In this document: positions 40,201 to 55,200 of the stretch, in pieces
Position numbering within the stretch: position 1 is the first letter of the stretch
How the letters are laid out: each line of letters begins with the position of its first letter
NCBI GenBank assembly: GCA_030407085.1
Contig: CM059586.1
Location: forward strand, 30,243,501 to 30,307,500
Length of the DNA: 64,000 nucleotides
DNA from: Trichopria drosophilae
Lineage: Eukaryota > Arthropoda > Insecta > Hymenoptera > Diapriidae
Direction of reading: 5' to 3'
Made by a program: the position numbers and the translations under genes
The notes under the pieces: model-generated
Databases searched by the model: none
Told to the model about the DNA's origin: nothing
Seen by the model: the letters and a program-made list of their open reading frames with translations, nothing else

Positions 40201-43200
40201 CTATAAATACTTTATGCAATTTTTATAGAGTTTTTATATTGATATACAAATTGTATAAAGCTTAGGTAGAAAATATATCTGCTTACCATCTTGTATCAAA
40301 AAAATAAAATTCTACAAATGATGTATTTTTTGTTTTTAATTTATTTGGTAATTAATTCATAATTTCTTTTCATAGACGTATCTTTAGGAGTTAGTTTTTG
40401 GAAAAACAGTAAATATTCAAATTTTATATAATTTTATAAAATGCTTATAAAATTTTATAAAACTTTAAATACTTTATGTATTTTTTATAGAACCATTTAT
40501 TTATAAAATTTTTTTATCATTTTTTATAGAATATTATTATATAATGACCTTATTATAATATGTTCATAAAAAGTATAGGTCGGGAAGAAAAAAAATGTAG
40601 ACATAATAACGAGTATGGACATTTCAAATTTATATATTGAAATATTTGAAAGCTGACAGAAATTGTAAAATTGTACAAAACAAAAGACAGAATATATGTT
40701 ATCAAATCTTTTTTAAAAATACTTATGCATATTTCTAATTTAGAAAATTTAGATAATTTATACTTTAACTACTTTCTAAATTAGTTAAATTCATTTTATT
40801 TACTGTTTACACGTTTTTTTTTGTAGGAGGATTGGAGAGCTAGAGTTCGAGGATTGGAACGAATTGCTTCTGCTTTGCGTATGTCATCAGCTTTAGTTAC
40901 TATCGAGCCAAGGGTAGGATCGCTTTTGCAGGCAGTTTTAGGTGGTGAAAGGAGCTGCAGAGTGTCCGCTGCAGGTTTTTCCGTTGCAAAGGTAATTATT
41001 TTCATATTCTCATGTAATGTTACTTTTACACGATGTTTTCTCATGAATATTTATGAGTATGGTGTACAAGGAAAATAAATACACATGAGTGATTTACTTC
41101 AATAAATCATAGCCTATTTGTTCGAGAGTTTGAACTATTTTTTTTGTGCATGTATGCTTACGAATGATTTATATGTAGTGAATCCAAGAACTTCCTACTA
41201 AAAATTTACCAATTTTATGACACGTTTTTATTAAAAACCGAATGGGATAGTTTAGTTGCCTTGAATCAGTTTAGTGTATCTGATTATATTCTCGGTAATG
41301 AAACTAATAAAGTCACATTATTAATTAGCCGAATTTTAGGATATCGTTTTCTTTTTGTTGTAAAGTTTCGAAAAACTGTAATGAAAACGTTTAAGTAACA
41401 TTTTTCTTTAATTGACGGGATCCCTACGAAATCAGGTGCGTTAATTTAAGACACTTACCCGATATTTCTTAGTGTCTTATTGAAGGTATCATGGAATATA
41501 AGATATCCATAAGTGACTAAACTAGGAAACCCACCTCGGCGGCTGACGATTGCGACGTGTTATGGATTTAAGAAATATGATTCTTTTCACTGAGAGACAA
41601 AAATAGTCAAATTTGCTACCTACTAGATGAGATAACTATGCACGCTGTCAAATGAACAGACTATTCTCTACACTTTCAGGTTATGCTAAACTGTGAACAT
41701 TAAATAGTCGTCATTTCTGCTTTGCAAATTTTAATAAACGAAATCGTATTCAAAATGTTCAGTAGCTTTCTGCTTACATTCGTTTTAGAATGAAATTTTA
41801 ATACGATATTAAATCTTTTCAAATGAATACATCCGCAGTATTAATGGATTTTTATGTTTGAGGTTATGTTCAATGTATATATGCTCATTTTTTAATGCAA
41901 ATCGAATGTAGAAGCAAATGAAATTGAATGAAAGATCATTCATTTTAAACTGGCTATATCAAAAGAAGGTATCACTTCGAATGAAAAATGAATATTTTGT
42001 TTTCAATATTTTGCAAATAATCGAATGCAACGTATGGCATCCACTAAATTCAAAGGAAACATTTAATTTCATATTAACATTTTTTAAATTTTTTGAAAAG
42101 TGGAAACAAACGAATGCAACCTGAAAAGTACTGAAAATTTTGTACGATGCCATTTATTGGGATAGTTATTCTTGTCGTAATTTCGACTACATGAAGTATC
42201 ACGTTTATAGTTATTTAATTTTACTATTTTTTTCTCTCGGTGTTACGAAATTTAAATGGTTTTTACGATGACTCGCGTCTAAAATCAGGTTAGGTTGTGT
42301 TAGGAAATGTTAGGTTAGACATTTCTTGATGTCTTGCTTTATTGTCATTATCTTCAATTAAAAATATATCGCTCCAGCATGTTGAGGTATAGTTAGACTC
42401 TAAAAAATGTTTTTAAATGTAGTAGAATTAACTTCCAAAATGTCGTTTCCATTTAACTATAACCTATAAAATTCTGTTGAAGACCTATTGAAACACTTTC
42501 AGTAGTTAAAAAGTAGTCAAATCAACTAAGAATTTTTTTCAGTGCACCTACATATTGAAATTATTCGATTGTTCGAAATTGATGAAGCCTGGTATAATAG
42601 GTGAATTTTGGAGGAATATAACTCTAATGTATATGCGAGGATCAATGTGGAAGGCAAATTCTCTATAATACTGGAATGGTAAATTGGATGTCTTAAATGA
42701 AGACACTAATTGTAAGACACTTAGAAGCGTCCTCTTGAAAATCTTGCCGTGGCCGTTCGCAAAGTTTAGTCACTTATATGTGTCATATATTCCGAGACAC
42801 CTGCAATAAGATACCAAACATGCTTAAAATGATGACATAAGTTTCTTAAATTAAGATACATGATTTTGTGGTGAAAACTAGATGATTATATTTAAAAATT
42901 ATAACACGCACCAAAGCAACCCTCGAAACATTTCGTTTATCGCGGAGTTATTGATTATAAAATGAGTAACTAAAGACTACAGTTTGTAAAGACTTGGAGA
43001 AAATGGCATGAAAGTCTTCAAAAAACGAAGATTTTAATAACTAGGTGAGGACGGGGCGAAGCTACGCGGATTTTGTTTTTTTTTCATTACTGTTTTTACG
43101 AATTTCAAATCAAAACCAGTGTCACATGCACGGTTGTTTAATACTTTAATTTTCATATCTAAAATCGAATATAAAAACTACATATTTACCAACACTTAAG

Positions 43201-46200
43201 ATAATAGAACTTAAAAAATGATCATCCTCCGCTACAAATTTAAGTAGTTGCAAATAAATATTTATTTAAATTCTTCTTAATTAAAATACGAAATGTTTTG
43301 ATACATTTGCTAGGCAAATAAATATGTTTAATTGAAATAAATATTTACTCGAATGCAGAATATTTTCTCAGAGTCATGATAAATGCGCAATGAATTGTCT
43401 GCAAATAAAAAACGGAAGCAATGAAACGCATAATAATGAAATTGAGAAACCAATACCGTATTTTTAGGAAACTACAATATAAAACAAAATATTTCACGAA
43501 ATGTATTGAAGTTTTGAAAGTTAACTGAAGAAATTGTGCAATCTATGTTTTTCGTGGCAAATGCAACATAATTCAGTATAAAGAAGTAGTTAATTCAAAA
43601 CGTCAGGTAATAATGATAATGTTATATAAGTTTCGAAAACTTGAATCAATGTCGAGTCACGGAAGTGATTAAGGGTCCTAATGCATTGTTTTTTTGGGTC
43701 ATTATTTGTGGATGTCAGCCGAAACGAGGTAACCACCAGTTGATGAACGTTGAAGTGGCTACCCTACAATAAGGGGTGATTGACTTTCAAGCTCTATTGC
43801 ACGACTTAATGTATACATCCCTTCCTTTCACGTCGAATGTGCAGGTTCTTTAATAGGTCGCGTAGTTTAAGACGCCCTTATTCGAATTACGAAGTTCTTT
43901 TTAAAGATTTTAAGTACTTATAGTGCTTCTAAGTATCAATTTCTTTTGCAACTTCTTTTTTCATATTTGAACGTGATTTTTTACTATTCGATTGCTCAAT
44001 CGCATCGAACCTACTTATTGCACTTTGTTAGTGACGTTCCATTTATAACAAATTTAAATAAATCTCAAAACGTTTTTAAAAATGCAATATCGTTCGGATT
44101 ATTCATTTTGAAGACGTATTCAAAAATACTTTTAAAATGAGGAAGGTTTTAAATTTTGAATGTGGAATTTTTTGTAATAAACACTTTGTGATTGGAATAA
44201 AAAGGATAATATTATGAAGACATCATTGAAAAAGAATAAAGAACTATTATTAATTTAGTTTCTAAGAAGGTTTAAGGAAGTAAAAGTAGCTACTGAGAAG
44301 AGTTATGTCTTATACGAAATTGACTTAGAGGGTAACCTCGAAAGAAAGTTTTGAATTAAGCTAAGAAATGTTTAAGGGGTTGGTATTCTAACAATGACAA
44401 AATTGATCTTATTACGTAATTTGCTTGCTTTTTTATATAATAGGCGCAGGGAAACAACTTTGTATTTTTTATTGATATATTAAATATTCTGTCCATTATT
44501 CATTGTCTTCTTACTTTCATTTATTAGGCTTTTTCCTAATGCGGGTTTCTTTGTTACCTTTTTAATTTTTAAGCATATAGAATCGTTTATTCTTACTTTG
44601 TCTCAAGAAATGGTAAATTATTTCCATTTCGTTGGTAATTCAAAATATTTAGAAACCGCTGATGATACAAAGAAAAGTTGAGGACCACTAGTAGTAACAA
44701 TTTTAATAATACAGAAATCTATTTAATAAAATTTAACCACGCGTTTCTTTACTTTCCTATTTTTAAGTAGTTAGTATTTCGAAATTAATATAGATTATAG
44801 CTTTTAATATATTAGTTCTTGCCTTAATAATGTAAAATTATATGCTATCCGTTTTTACATTAGTATGGAATTACATATAGCCTATTAAAAATACAATTTC
44901 TAATACGCCACAATATTAGAAATATAGATTTAACGTATGCATAATTCTTACTTATCATTTATTACTCTCAATCAACATTTTTATGAAGATTTCTTAGATT
45001 TACCATTTAAAAAGTGTAAATTATAATTATTCTTAAAACAATTACAGAACTAATTTCAAATACTGTATCGAACAAAAGGATAAAAATATATCTAAAAACA
45101 AATTAGAAAAATCGGCTAGATCGATTATCCGAGTCAAATGTTGACTCATTTTGACTCGGATAATCGATCTAGCCGATTTTTCTAATTTGAAAACTTCACC
45201 GAGTGTTAAATTCACGAATTTTATTTAATATCTAAAAACAGTTACATCTCGTGGAGTAATTCTAAAATAATTCGGCGAAGTAAAAAATGGTAATTAAAAG
45301 GCAAATTTTGTCAAAACTGTAATTGATTAATTTTTTCTCTAGATTTTTCACATTTTTCACGTATTTCGCCTTGTAATTCGCATTTGAACCAATTATTGTT
45401 ATGATATTCGATTTCAGAAACTAACAAAATTTGTAGGAAACCACATATGCAATACAAATTAGTGGCAATCTTGTCAGGTTTCTGATGGTTACTATCAAAT
45501 GCACCAATAAAAAACATAAAATTCTTAGTTTCTCTCACATCGACACATAAAATGTGTATTTTTAGAAGATCTACAACTTTCATAAAGTGTTACGAATTTT
45601 TCAATATTTTCGAAAATAAACTACAGAAGAATTCAAACAATATTAATTTTTAGGAGGTTTTCACAATTTTTCACCATGTAAAAAGTTTTAGCATATCGAA
45701 TTAGTTAAGACCTATTAGCCTATTTGAAATGCGACGTTTAGTTTTGTTTCAATTATTTATTTTTCACGCTCCAAATCAATATAAAAAAAACGACCCTAAG
45801 AATTTTAAAATCTCTATATAGAGATAATCTATTCATCTATTCAGTGTCTCGGATTCGAATAAAAAAAAGAAAATTCGCTGTGCTTTTTATCTTTCATTTA
45901 AATAAATACCCTTTTATCATAACTTGGTGTAGCTTTCGCAAAATGTCTGTACAATCTTTTTAATCTGAAAGTTCATTCCACGGACCGGTGGTCAGGTTAG
46001 GGTGGGTAAACGTAATTTTCTTGTGCTTTAGTAAATCAATTGAAATTTAGTTGTTTTAGTTTTTTTTCTACATGTTCATATTATAGAAGTTTTTTTTTTG
46101 TAATAGTTTTGTTTGCACTATTTTTCTTTGGTGCAGTTTTTTTATTGTAGATTTTTATATACAAGTTTTGATGACATGGTCCCAACGAAGTATTATTATT

Positions 46201-49200
46201 ATTATAATTATTATTGAAGGCTGCAAATGGTATGTAGGATTTTTAAAAATCAATTCTGTTTTGCAAAAATCGAATTTATTATACTATTTTAGTTTTTTCC
46301 TGAAAATCTTATCAAAATTCATACACACGTTACAACATGCATTCTAAATAAATTATATCCACGAGCCTACATCTGATGCGATGCATCGTTGAATCATTTC
46401 AAAGCTAACTTATAGTTACATGACGTTTTCAACGTATTTAACAATGTGACGTTATTAGGTTTACGTTGAGGCATAATTGGATTTTAGAAAAATATAATTT
46501 CGTTAACACCGATTTCAGGTGCTTATAAACTTACAGTCTTTATGATTCAGCAGTATTAATTATTTTGCCCTTAGTTTAAAATAACAACTCTACAGGAAGA
46601 GGTAACTTAATTATCTACCCTACTGTACGGAACTAGCTGAAATTTGTTTACTATTTTTAAAATGATACTTACACTAGACGACTTAACTAAAATGTTATGA
46701 CTTTACAGCCTTCCGCATGAATTGTAGTAATAATAAATGTGTGAGAAACGTGCCACAATTGAAATTAATTAATCTTTTTTTTTAAATTTCGAGTTATTTT
46801 AATCAAGGTTGCTTTACGTATTACGTACTTAGCGGCATTAATTTATAATTCAAACCGTTTATGATTCAACTCTTTCGTGTGCAAAGAACAAATTTCCTAT
46901 TGACTTTTTTGAATAGATTTTTAAATAAATTTTTTTCATGTTATAAGGATGCAATAATATTTAAATTTTAAAAGTGCTCAATAATTATTCAATGTCAAAA
47001 TGTGATTATTATTTAAATATTATTATTTGTGTGAATTATTTGAAATTATTTATGTACTTCTTATTTTTTACAAGTTAGAACAAATAATTATTTTTATATT
47101 GTACCTTGCACAATTTTTTATTTAATAGAAAATTATTTTTGAATATCTTTTGAATATCTTTTGAATTTATAAGCAGGACAGTAAGTATTTACTAGAACAA
47201 AAATATAATGACGCATTTGATAACACTTCACTCAAATTTCTTAAATGATTTTTAGACCTACACCAGTTTTCATAAAAATTTATATTTTTGTTTATTTGTG
47301 TTTCATCGCGTATACGAAAATTTCAATTGAACATGCAAAGATAAAACACGCAGTCCACACTTATTCCCTATACAGAAGCAAAATACAAAATTAACATAAT
47401 ATTTTGGGTAGTTAGTTATATGCAATTCTTGATGAATTTTTCAGGTAGTTTTGACTGGGGTTTCGGAGGATTCATTAAAACGAAGTCTGACCCTAATCAC
47501 CTGGGGTTTGGCTCGTCAGGGAGGACCTAATGCTGCTCACCTTGCCAGAATTACGATGCAAAGGGTGAAACCATCTTTGTTTTTGGACAGACTGTTACAA
47601 CATCAGTGCATTGGTGCAAGAAACGCAAAGGTACGACAATAAGCTTCTTATTTTCAGTACTAAAGTACGTTTTTTCGTGACGTACGCAAAAATATTGTTA
47701 TATTAAATACAGAGTTTCTAGGTAATTACATGTCGATGAAATCACTTCGATATGCAGACACAATCATTTTCAGTAGCCTTCGAATGCATGTAATTACGAA
47801 AAAAAGTATATAGTGCAGGAGGCTAAAAATATCTCAATTCATGAATAAATGTTATCTTTACACGAAACGCTTTAAAAATTCTTAACAGGTAAACCAGCAG
47901 TTTCTGACTGTTTGATAAAGCGTTTTACATAAGAGCATTATAGGGGTTGCACTAACATTCTGATAGTAAACTCTTCTAATGTAGTAACGCCTGAAAGGAT
48001 AATTTTTTTTCTTCAATTTCAATTAATTATTTCGTATCGAAATAAAAGTTTTAAAAAATGATAGAAACATATCATAGTATTTTAGAGGTCGCTCTTCAAG
48101 ATTCCGACGTCAAAATTGAGTTTCAGAGATCAGAAATTCAATACGGTGCAAAACCTTGAAGGAAATTGTGAAAAAATGTATAAATATTTATTTTTATCAA
48201 TATTTGTCTCAGTATTAGAATGATGGGAGTTTATTGAAACTGGATAAAGGGGGATAACATACATAAATTTTATGAAAAAATGTTGTTTTTATATGTACTT
48301 TATTGAACAATTTCCCGACACTTCAAATAAAAAACCATGCGCTTTAATACAAAAATTCTATCCTGGACTATGCTGGATTTTTTAAAGATTATTTAATGAT
48401 ATTTTGAGAATTATTTGCTAGAGAAATAAGTTGTATCGATCAATTTTTCGGCATATTTGAAAGTAGCAGAGAAGGGTGGATGCGAATAAAACTGACAAGG
48501 AACTTTTTTTGAAAACGTGATTTATTTCGTTAATTTTTATTATATTATTTCACTAGTATGTACTAAATAATTACAGATGACATAAAGGATATTTTATAAT
48601 AAATTCATTTTTTGACAACCATGCTCAATCTTTTTAAGCTAATTTTCTGAGGCGATTTTCTTCGAATTAAAGCAACTCTATATTTCATCATGAGATAATA
48701 TTAATTTTAACGTCTCAATTATTGGAATATACTCAAAAGTTTCATACATTCCTTGTTGTCAGATTGAAGTTTCACTCCAAAATTTTGAATTAATTTCTTC
48801 ACCCTATCATTCAGAGTGACTGTTCTGACTCTTTTAGTCTCTCTTAGAGCACCATATTCACTCCAAGAAGTTTAGAGAGTAGTTTATGACAAAACTTATG
48901 CAATATTATTTTAAATTCTATAAAATCATTCTGAAAGCTATATAAAGTCCATCGTGACAATACCAACAAGTGTTCTCTAAATATTCGTTTTTGTTACCTA
49001 TTTATAATGTTGCATGGTTTGTACTTGAAAAAAATAGTATTGTTTATCAGACAGCTAATAATTCAAGCAATGTATATATAAGATAGACATTTTTTTCATG
49101 TAGTGTGGAATTAAGAACACATATGTATTTATAGTTAACAACATTTATTGAATTGCAATCAATAACATTTTTACTTCAAAATGAATTTCAGACGAGGGAA

Positions 49201-52200
49201 AATGCTCTGCAGCTGCTCATCTTTTCACTGGTTACTTTTCCTAGTACAGAATTTCAAGCAAAAACGGTAGCCAGTAAAGTAGTCACCATGGTTGGAGACT
49301 CGCGTAAAAGAGTTCGCCAAGCTGCTTTGGATACATTAGCAGTTCTCGCTCAAATTTATGAATCTGAGGTAAACAATACATTTTGATAATTTTTAAATAA
49401 CTTAGATGGTGTTTCTTTATATCGTCGTTTGGGATGCAAAATTAATAATAATACGAATTATTCGGTATATTTTGAAGTACTGGATTATAATTATTGTAAA
49501 AAATATGGCTGTATTCTGAAAAAACTTTGTGATAGAAATTCCTTAATATTTTCTTATAAAACCCATTTAGTTGGATCCACATAATTTTATTCGTGCTACC
49601 AGAGTGCACACAAAATCAACGAATTTCATGAAGTATTTTTTCATCAAAATGGTGTGACCGATGTAAATTAATCCGAATATAAACAACACAAATATATAGT
49701 TTAGTTTAGTAAATACTTCTACATTATTTAGTTACATTAACCATAGTTTCAGTTTTTATTCTAGTTTAAACAAAAACGGAATTGTTTTTTACACACAAGT
49801 GATGCAGTACATGCACATGAAAGATTAGATTATTTTTTAGCATTAAAAAATAAAATAGAATATTTTATGGTAAAAGAGAATGAGCAAAATAAACTTTGTA
49901 ATACTGATAATATCTTTTTTTCTACCAAGTGGGAGCACGTCTAGAATTTTTGTAGGGTATTACGTCCGAATTAGTAGGCTTTTAAATCATAAATTTCACC
50001 GTTTTCCAGGTGGTTTAAGACTATTTAATCTCAATTTAAGTGTAAAATGTTATTCTCAAAATTGAAAACACAAGGTCTTATACAGATGCTTGAATCCCAA
50101 AATAAAAAGTGAGGAAAAGTATTTTATCTGCCGATAGCTGATAAATTTCGTCTTTATAATAGTCGACACAAATAAAATTATGTGGATCAAACTGATTAAT
50201 ATGAGTGATTTCAATATTCACACAGAACTTCTGCTACATATAGACGTAAAACCGTAGATTCGGAATTTTTCAATTTCGTTTGCTGTACGTGGTATAGTTT
50301 GTTGGTCAAACAAAACTAAGCAGAAATAAGTTTGAAAATATTTGTTCTTGTGAGAAAGCATCATAAGTCTAGAATCAAATTTAACCTATCACTTATTACT
50401 TATTATAATGTTTAATTAAAAGTTACTCATCTTAAAAATAGTAAAATTCGTGAATCTAGAGAATGAGTTTAAAAAATTTACATGAAAAAAATTATCGTTA
50501 TACAAGGACCCTTTCATTTTAAGTTTTCATAAAATATTTTGTTAATGATATATCTACGAAATAAATGATTTTCATTTAAACGTCTTGGGAAAGCTTCTAT
50601 TTTACTGAAAAATTGTATTCATAGTACAATATTTTTTTTAAATCCGATGTATTATTGAACGCACTTAAATATCGGCTAATGAAGTCATCTGAGGATTTTC
50701 CAGTAACTTCTTATAACTCCAACAAGATGGATAACAAGAATTAATTGATTGTTTAATTGCAGGAAATTTTAAAAGCGGCGAAGCAAGTGACGAGAAATAG
50801 AGCAGATGGTACGGCAATGTACGCCGCAATTCGTGCTCGACTTGCACGTAAAGCACTTCCCATGGTTTCTAGCGATGGACTCGTAGTATACGGACTTCAA
50901 ATTTCACCAATTAGCCAAAGCATTACTGGTAATATTCGATACAATAGTATGAGGTAGTTTCACATCATACACGAATGTGCTATATAGTTAGTGTCATCCA
51001 TACATAAAGATTTGTTTTGCTACGACCTCAAAAATTGGTCCAAGGTGCCACTGCATGAAAACTTTTCATAGAATTAAAAAAAAATACATTTCTACAAAAA
51101 AACATACTTCTTGTAACTTGACAGTTAACGTATGTGATATATTTTTACAGGAGCTGATGTCGATTGGATAATTGCAGGAAGTGGTTCGGTATCTCCAGGA
51201 ACGGGTCGAACAAGAGGGCAAATCATAGCCATGTCTACTCCGGACCCAGAAATGAAACCAAAGTAAATAAATCAATTCAAATTAATAGATTATTTATTAA
51301 AACTAATAGCAGCGTTTTTGCATACTTTGTAGTCAATTTCGCTGATATTTATTAGGTTTCACCAAGTAAGTCCCGAAAATCCTTTCTAAGTTGTAACATT
51401 TGAAAGGTGAACAATTTAATTGAAATCAATCTCAGATTTGAATTTATGCATCTTTTCTCTATAACACTGTGATCACTCATTAAAGTTATTGAAAAGCAAG
51501 TAAATTTTTGGTAAATCGTAATGCAAAGGAGGATTAGGAGCATGCGTGATTCCAACCCCCGAGATGGAACGTACGAAAGTGATAAATTCGGATAGGGGAA
51601 AGTTTAAAAAATCGTTGTTGAAGTCGCGGATTTTACATGGAAAAATGCAGTAATCTAAGTAGTAATAGTCCGCAGTCTTTTGTTGGCATTATAAAGAGAC
51701 TGTTACTACTTAGATTACTGCATGTGTTATCCGACTTTTTAAACTTTCTCGCACGATAAAACCACTACAATGTAGTATTAGGTGTTAGTTCTATACTCTA
51801 ACGTAATATCTATGGACAGAAAACATCTATGCTAGTGGGCATCCTCCTTTCAGGATATAATTGAACTATTTTGAGGTTAAATATTCATAATTGGCAATCA
51901 TCATTTTTTCATCCCAATTCTTCATTTCTTTCATATATATTGGAAATGTAGTTTTTTTTTTAAATCGAGTGAGAGAAGAGAGAGCTTCATTTCAAAAAAT
52001 TCTACTGTCTATGTTTTATAATAGATTTTAAAATTTAGATAAAAAAATTTAGACTTAACAATTATGTTGCAGATTAATAAGACATATCTTATTTAAATGT
52101 TACAGTGAACTGTCCAAAAAGGAATTGGGAAGAAAAGGCAAAGCTGGAATTCCGCATGCTGAAAAAGGTTCTGAGAACAATGAACGATCTTCTTCATGGA

Positions 52201-55200
52201 AACTTTTAGGACAATCTGGCGAGGTAATGTGTTCTAATTGTCTCGATACATGTTTTGTAACATTTTCATAGACATTTATCTTATATAGTATGAGAATTAA
52301 AAATAGACCAAGAATAACATTTAATGAATTGCTAAATAAATCTAGAGTATTTTGTTTGTTATTTTTCTTAATTTTTAATAACTAGTTATCGGTTTGTATA
52401 TTTCAATACAATTATCAACTTTTACTTTAATACAATCGGGTACAACATAACAAGACTATATCAATGAGAATCCATTAGGATATTTACATACACTATTCAA
52501 GGCCTTAAATGCTCGAATATACAAGTATCTATAATATAAGATATATTTTTGCATTGCGAATATATTAAGACTTGCGAGTATATTGTGTCTGGGTAGAAGA
52601 CATCTAGCGGAGGCCTTGCGAGTTTCCATCTATTCGGACTCGTATGTTCCCATTCCATTTGATTTTGTAGTAACCACAAAGTATGAATATATATGATGAT
52701 ATATAAATATATATATGATGATATATAATACAGGTTTATAAAAAACTGAAATTTAGATATGATTAGTTAAATCGGTTACATGACTAAATAACTTTTCAAA
52801 AATAACTTTACAAAAATAACTTGAATAAAAATAACTTTGACCAAAATAACTTCAGAAAAAATAACTTTAATAATAATAACTTCAAATATCTCTTTAACTC
52901 GACACAACATTTGCGAATTATACATATCTCCACGCGTCTGTATATGCATTAACGAAAATTACAAAAAATAGTTTTCGAAATATCTCTCCTAACCTAACCT
53001 AACTTAACCAAACCTAACATAACCTAACCTAACCTAATAAATTACTAACGAATATTAAATTAAAATCGATATTCATAATGATTGATGTAGAAAGTATGAA
53101 CTTATCAAAATGTAAACATATATTCATGTTCGCATGAATATATACGTATATTATATACGCATTCAGAAATATTTGAAGTTATTTTTGTTAAAGTTTTTTT
53201 TTTTAAGTTATTTTTCGGAGGTTATTATTGCAAAGTTATGCAGTCGTGACACCATTAAATCGATATTATTCATTAATTTATTACTAGATAATAGTAAAAA
53301 TAAATAAAATATTTACTCTAAACGCGCAATTAAGATCTTCAAGAATAAAAAAATCACTTGCCGGAAGAGAACATTGCCTTGAACAACAACAATATACATT
53401 TCAATTTCAATGGACGAAATTTATTTCTGACGGATGTCAATGCTTTTAGTAGACTCCATTTTTTAACTATTTAACTACATTCATGAAATTAACAACTTGT
53501 ATAAATAAAAAAACCTTTTTGAAATACAAACAATGTCCAACTGATAAACTTTTACAGGAACTCACAATATTCTGTAAACCTGAATTTTGAAATAGTTACT
53601 AGAAGGGAATAAATTTAATTTGCACTTTTTTATTGAATATTTATTTTTAAACAGTTGTAGAATCAAAACATCGAATGAAAATTTTTTCATCATGACACAT
53701 CTACTTTCGTGTGAATTATCGAAATAGGTTGATTATGTCGAGCTATCTATTGGTAGTTAATTTCAAATCTTGTTTTTTATTAAACCGTTTAAACTTATAT
53801 TACAGGATGCAAACCAAAATAAGGAGAGAAGATGGAGTGTCAAAGATAGTAATCCTAAGCCACCACCGGAAAACAGAGGTAAATCAAAAGAAATCATTTT
53901 GTATTTCAGCGCATACATTTAGTGCAGATGTTAAAATGAGTTTTATAAATTACTTTTTTAGTCAAACGGTCCAAAACGGAAATATACATACGCCGGCCGA
54001 AAGCAGCTGACGAAAGTCATAGGCAGCCATTCTCGACTGTAAAAATAAATAGATATGTGGAAAATCAAAATTTGAATAGCAGAAGGGTGAACGATGAAGA
54101 TTACGCACGGAAATCGAGAAGTCGACCTTATGACGAGGTTGAATTAAAAAGGGTTTGTATCGTATTCATTTTTTAATTTATTATCTATTATTTTTGATAC
54201 GATGATTGCATATTTGTTATTGACAACTTTGTATTATATTTGTCGTATTTCCCAGACGAACAAAAAGTTTATATTGTTAGATGTTTATTTCAACTCCTAT
54301 TAAAATTTTAACTTACTTATTTTTCCTTAGTATTAACTTGTATTTAATAGTAAATTTCGAAGAAGACATCGACAACATAAAGAAATATTAATGTTTTTGA
54401 AGTATTTTCATTCCTTTCATGATTAGAATGGAATATAGTCGTTGTAAAAGACTTTAACATCCACATGTTCAGAATTTTCATACCGATTTCAATTTTGATT
54501 TTATTTAATACAAATTTTATAAAATAGACATCCGCTTATTTCTGAGGTTGCTCGTTCTGACGAGGTGGTTAACATTTTTTAAAAATTATCTTCACTGCTT
54601 AAAACATGCAATTTTTTAAGAACAATTTTTTATAATGCAATTTTCACTATGATAACAGCTTCTGATCATCATCTAACCTTTCAAAAGTGTAGTCTTACTT
54701 AAAAGCTTTGATTTTACATATTTTTATTTTTGTAATGTATTTTTATTCAAAGCAAATACTGGTAGATTACATTCCTAAGCATTATTTAAAACAAGGCCCT
54801 TATGAAATTTAAATTGTATTTTCAATCATATTTTCTTATGCAAAACAAAAATAAATGTCAAAACAAAAGTAAATTTAAAATACCCATTTTTTTGTATGAA
54901 GTGTGTAAAAACTTACCACCCTCGAAAAGGTAGAGAATTCAAATTGGGAAGATGCTTCTGATAGCTTTAATTAACTAAAACCTTTATCATGGCAGTAGTG
55001 AAAATTGCATTAGAAAATAAGATCGTATCTAAAAAATTACATTGTTGCAGTATTTTCGAAAAAAAAGCGAAAACGTCATTTTCAAACATTTTTATTTTGT
55101 AAACAAAGCAATGTTGAAATCCATATACAAATTCTGGTCATTTAGATGGCGAAGGGTTAAAGGACATCTAAAGTCCGCCGGTAAGGAAGTAAAAATCACT

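Larger units (their letters stand above)
36480..40826. other. TOGARAM intron 4, right part (upstream flank of the sulfotransferase)
   Basis: The sulfotransferase promoter must lie just above 36473 but no TATA or initiator is convincing. 37228-37790 is a family B repeat copy whose left edge TTAATCCTTTGACG resembles a piggyBac-type end. 38441-38561 is a MITE. 39160-39400 is a GC-richer patch with no frame. 39608-40560 is a decayed TTATAAAACTTTTATA region. Confidence 0.4.

Noticed and set aside
52988..53037. True chromosome end
   Set aside because: The tract is only 50 bp, contains mismatches, and lies inside an intron with unique sequence on both sides, so it is interstitial.
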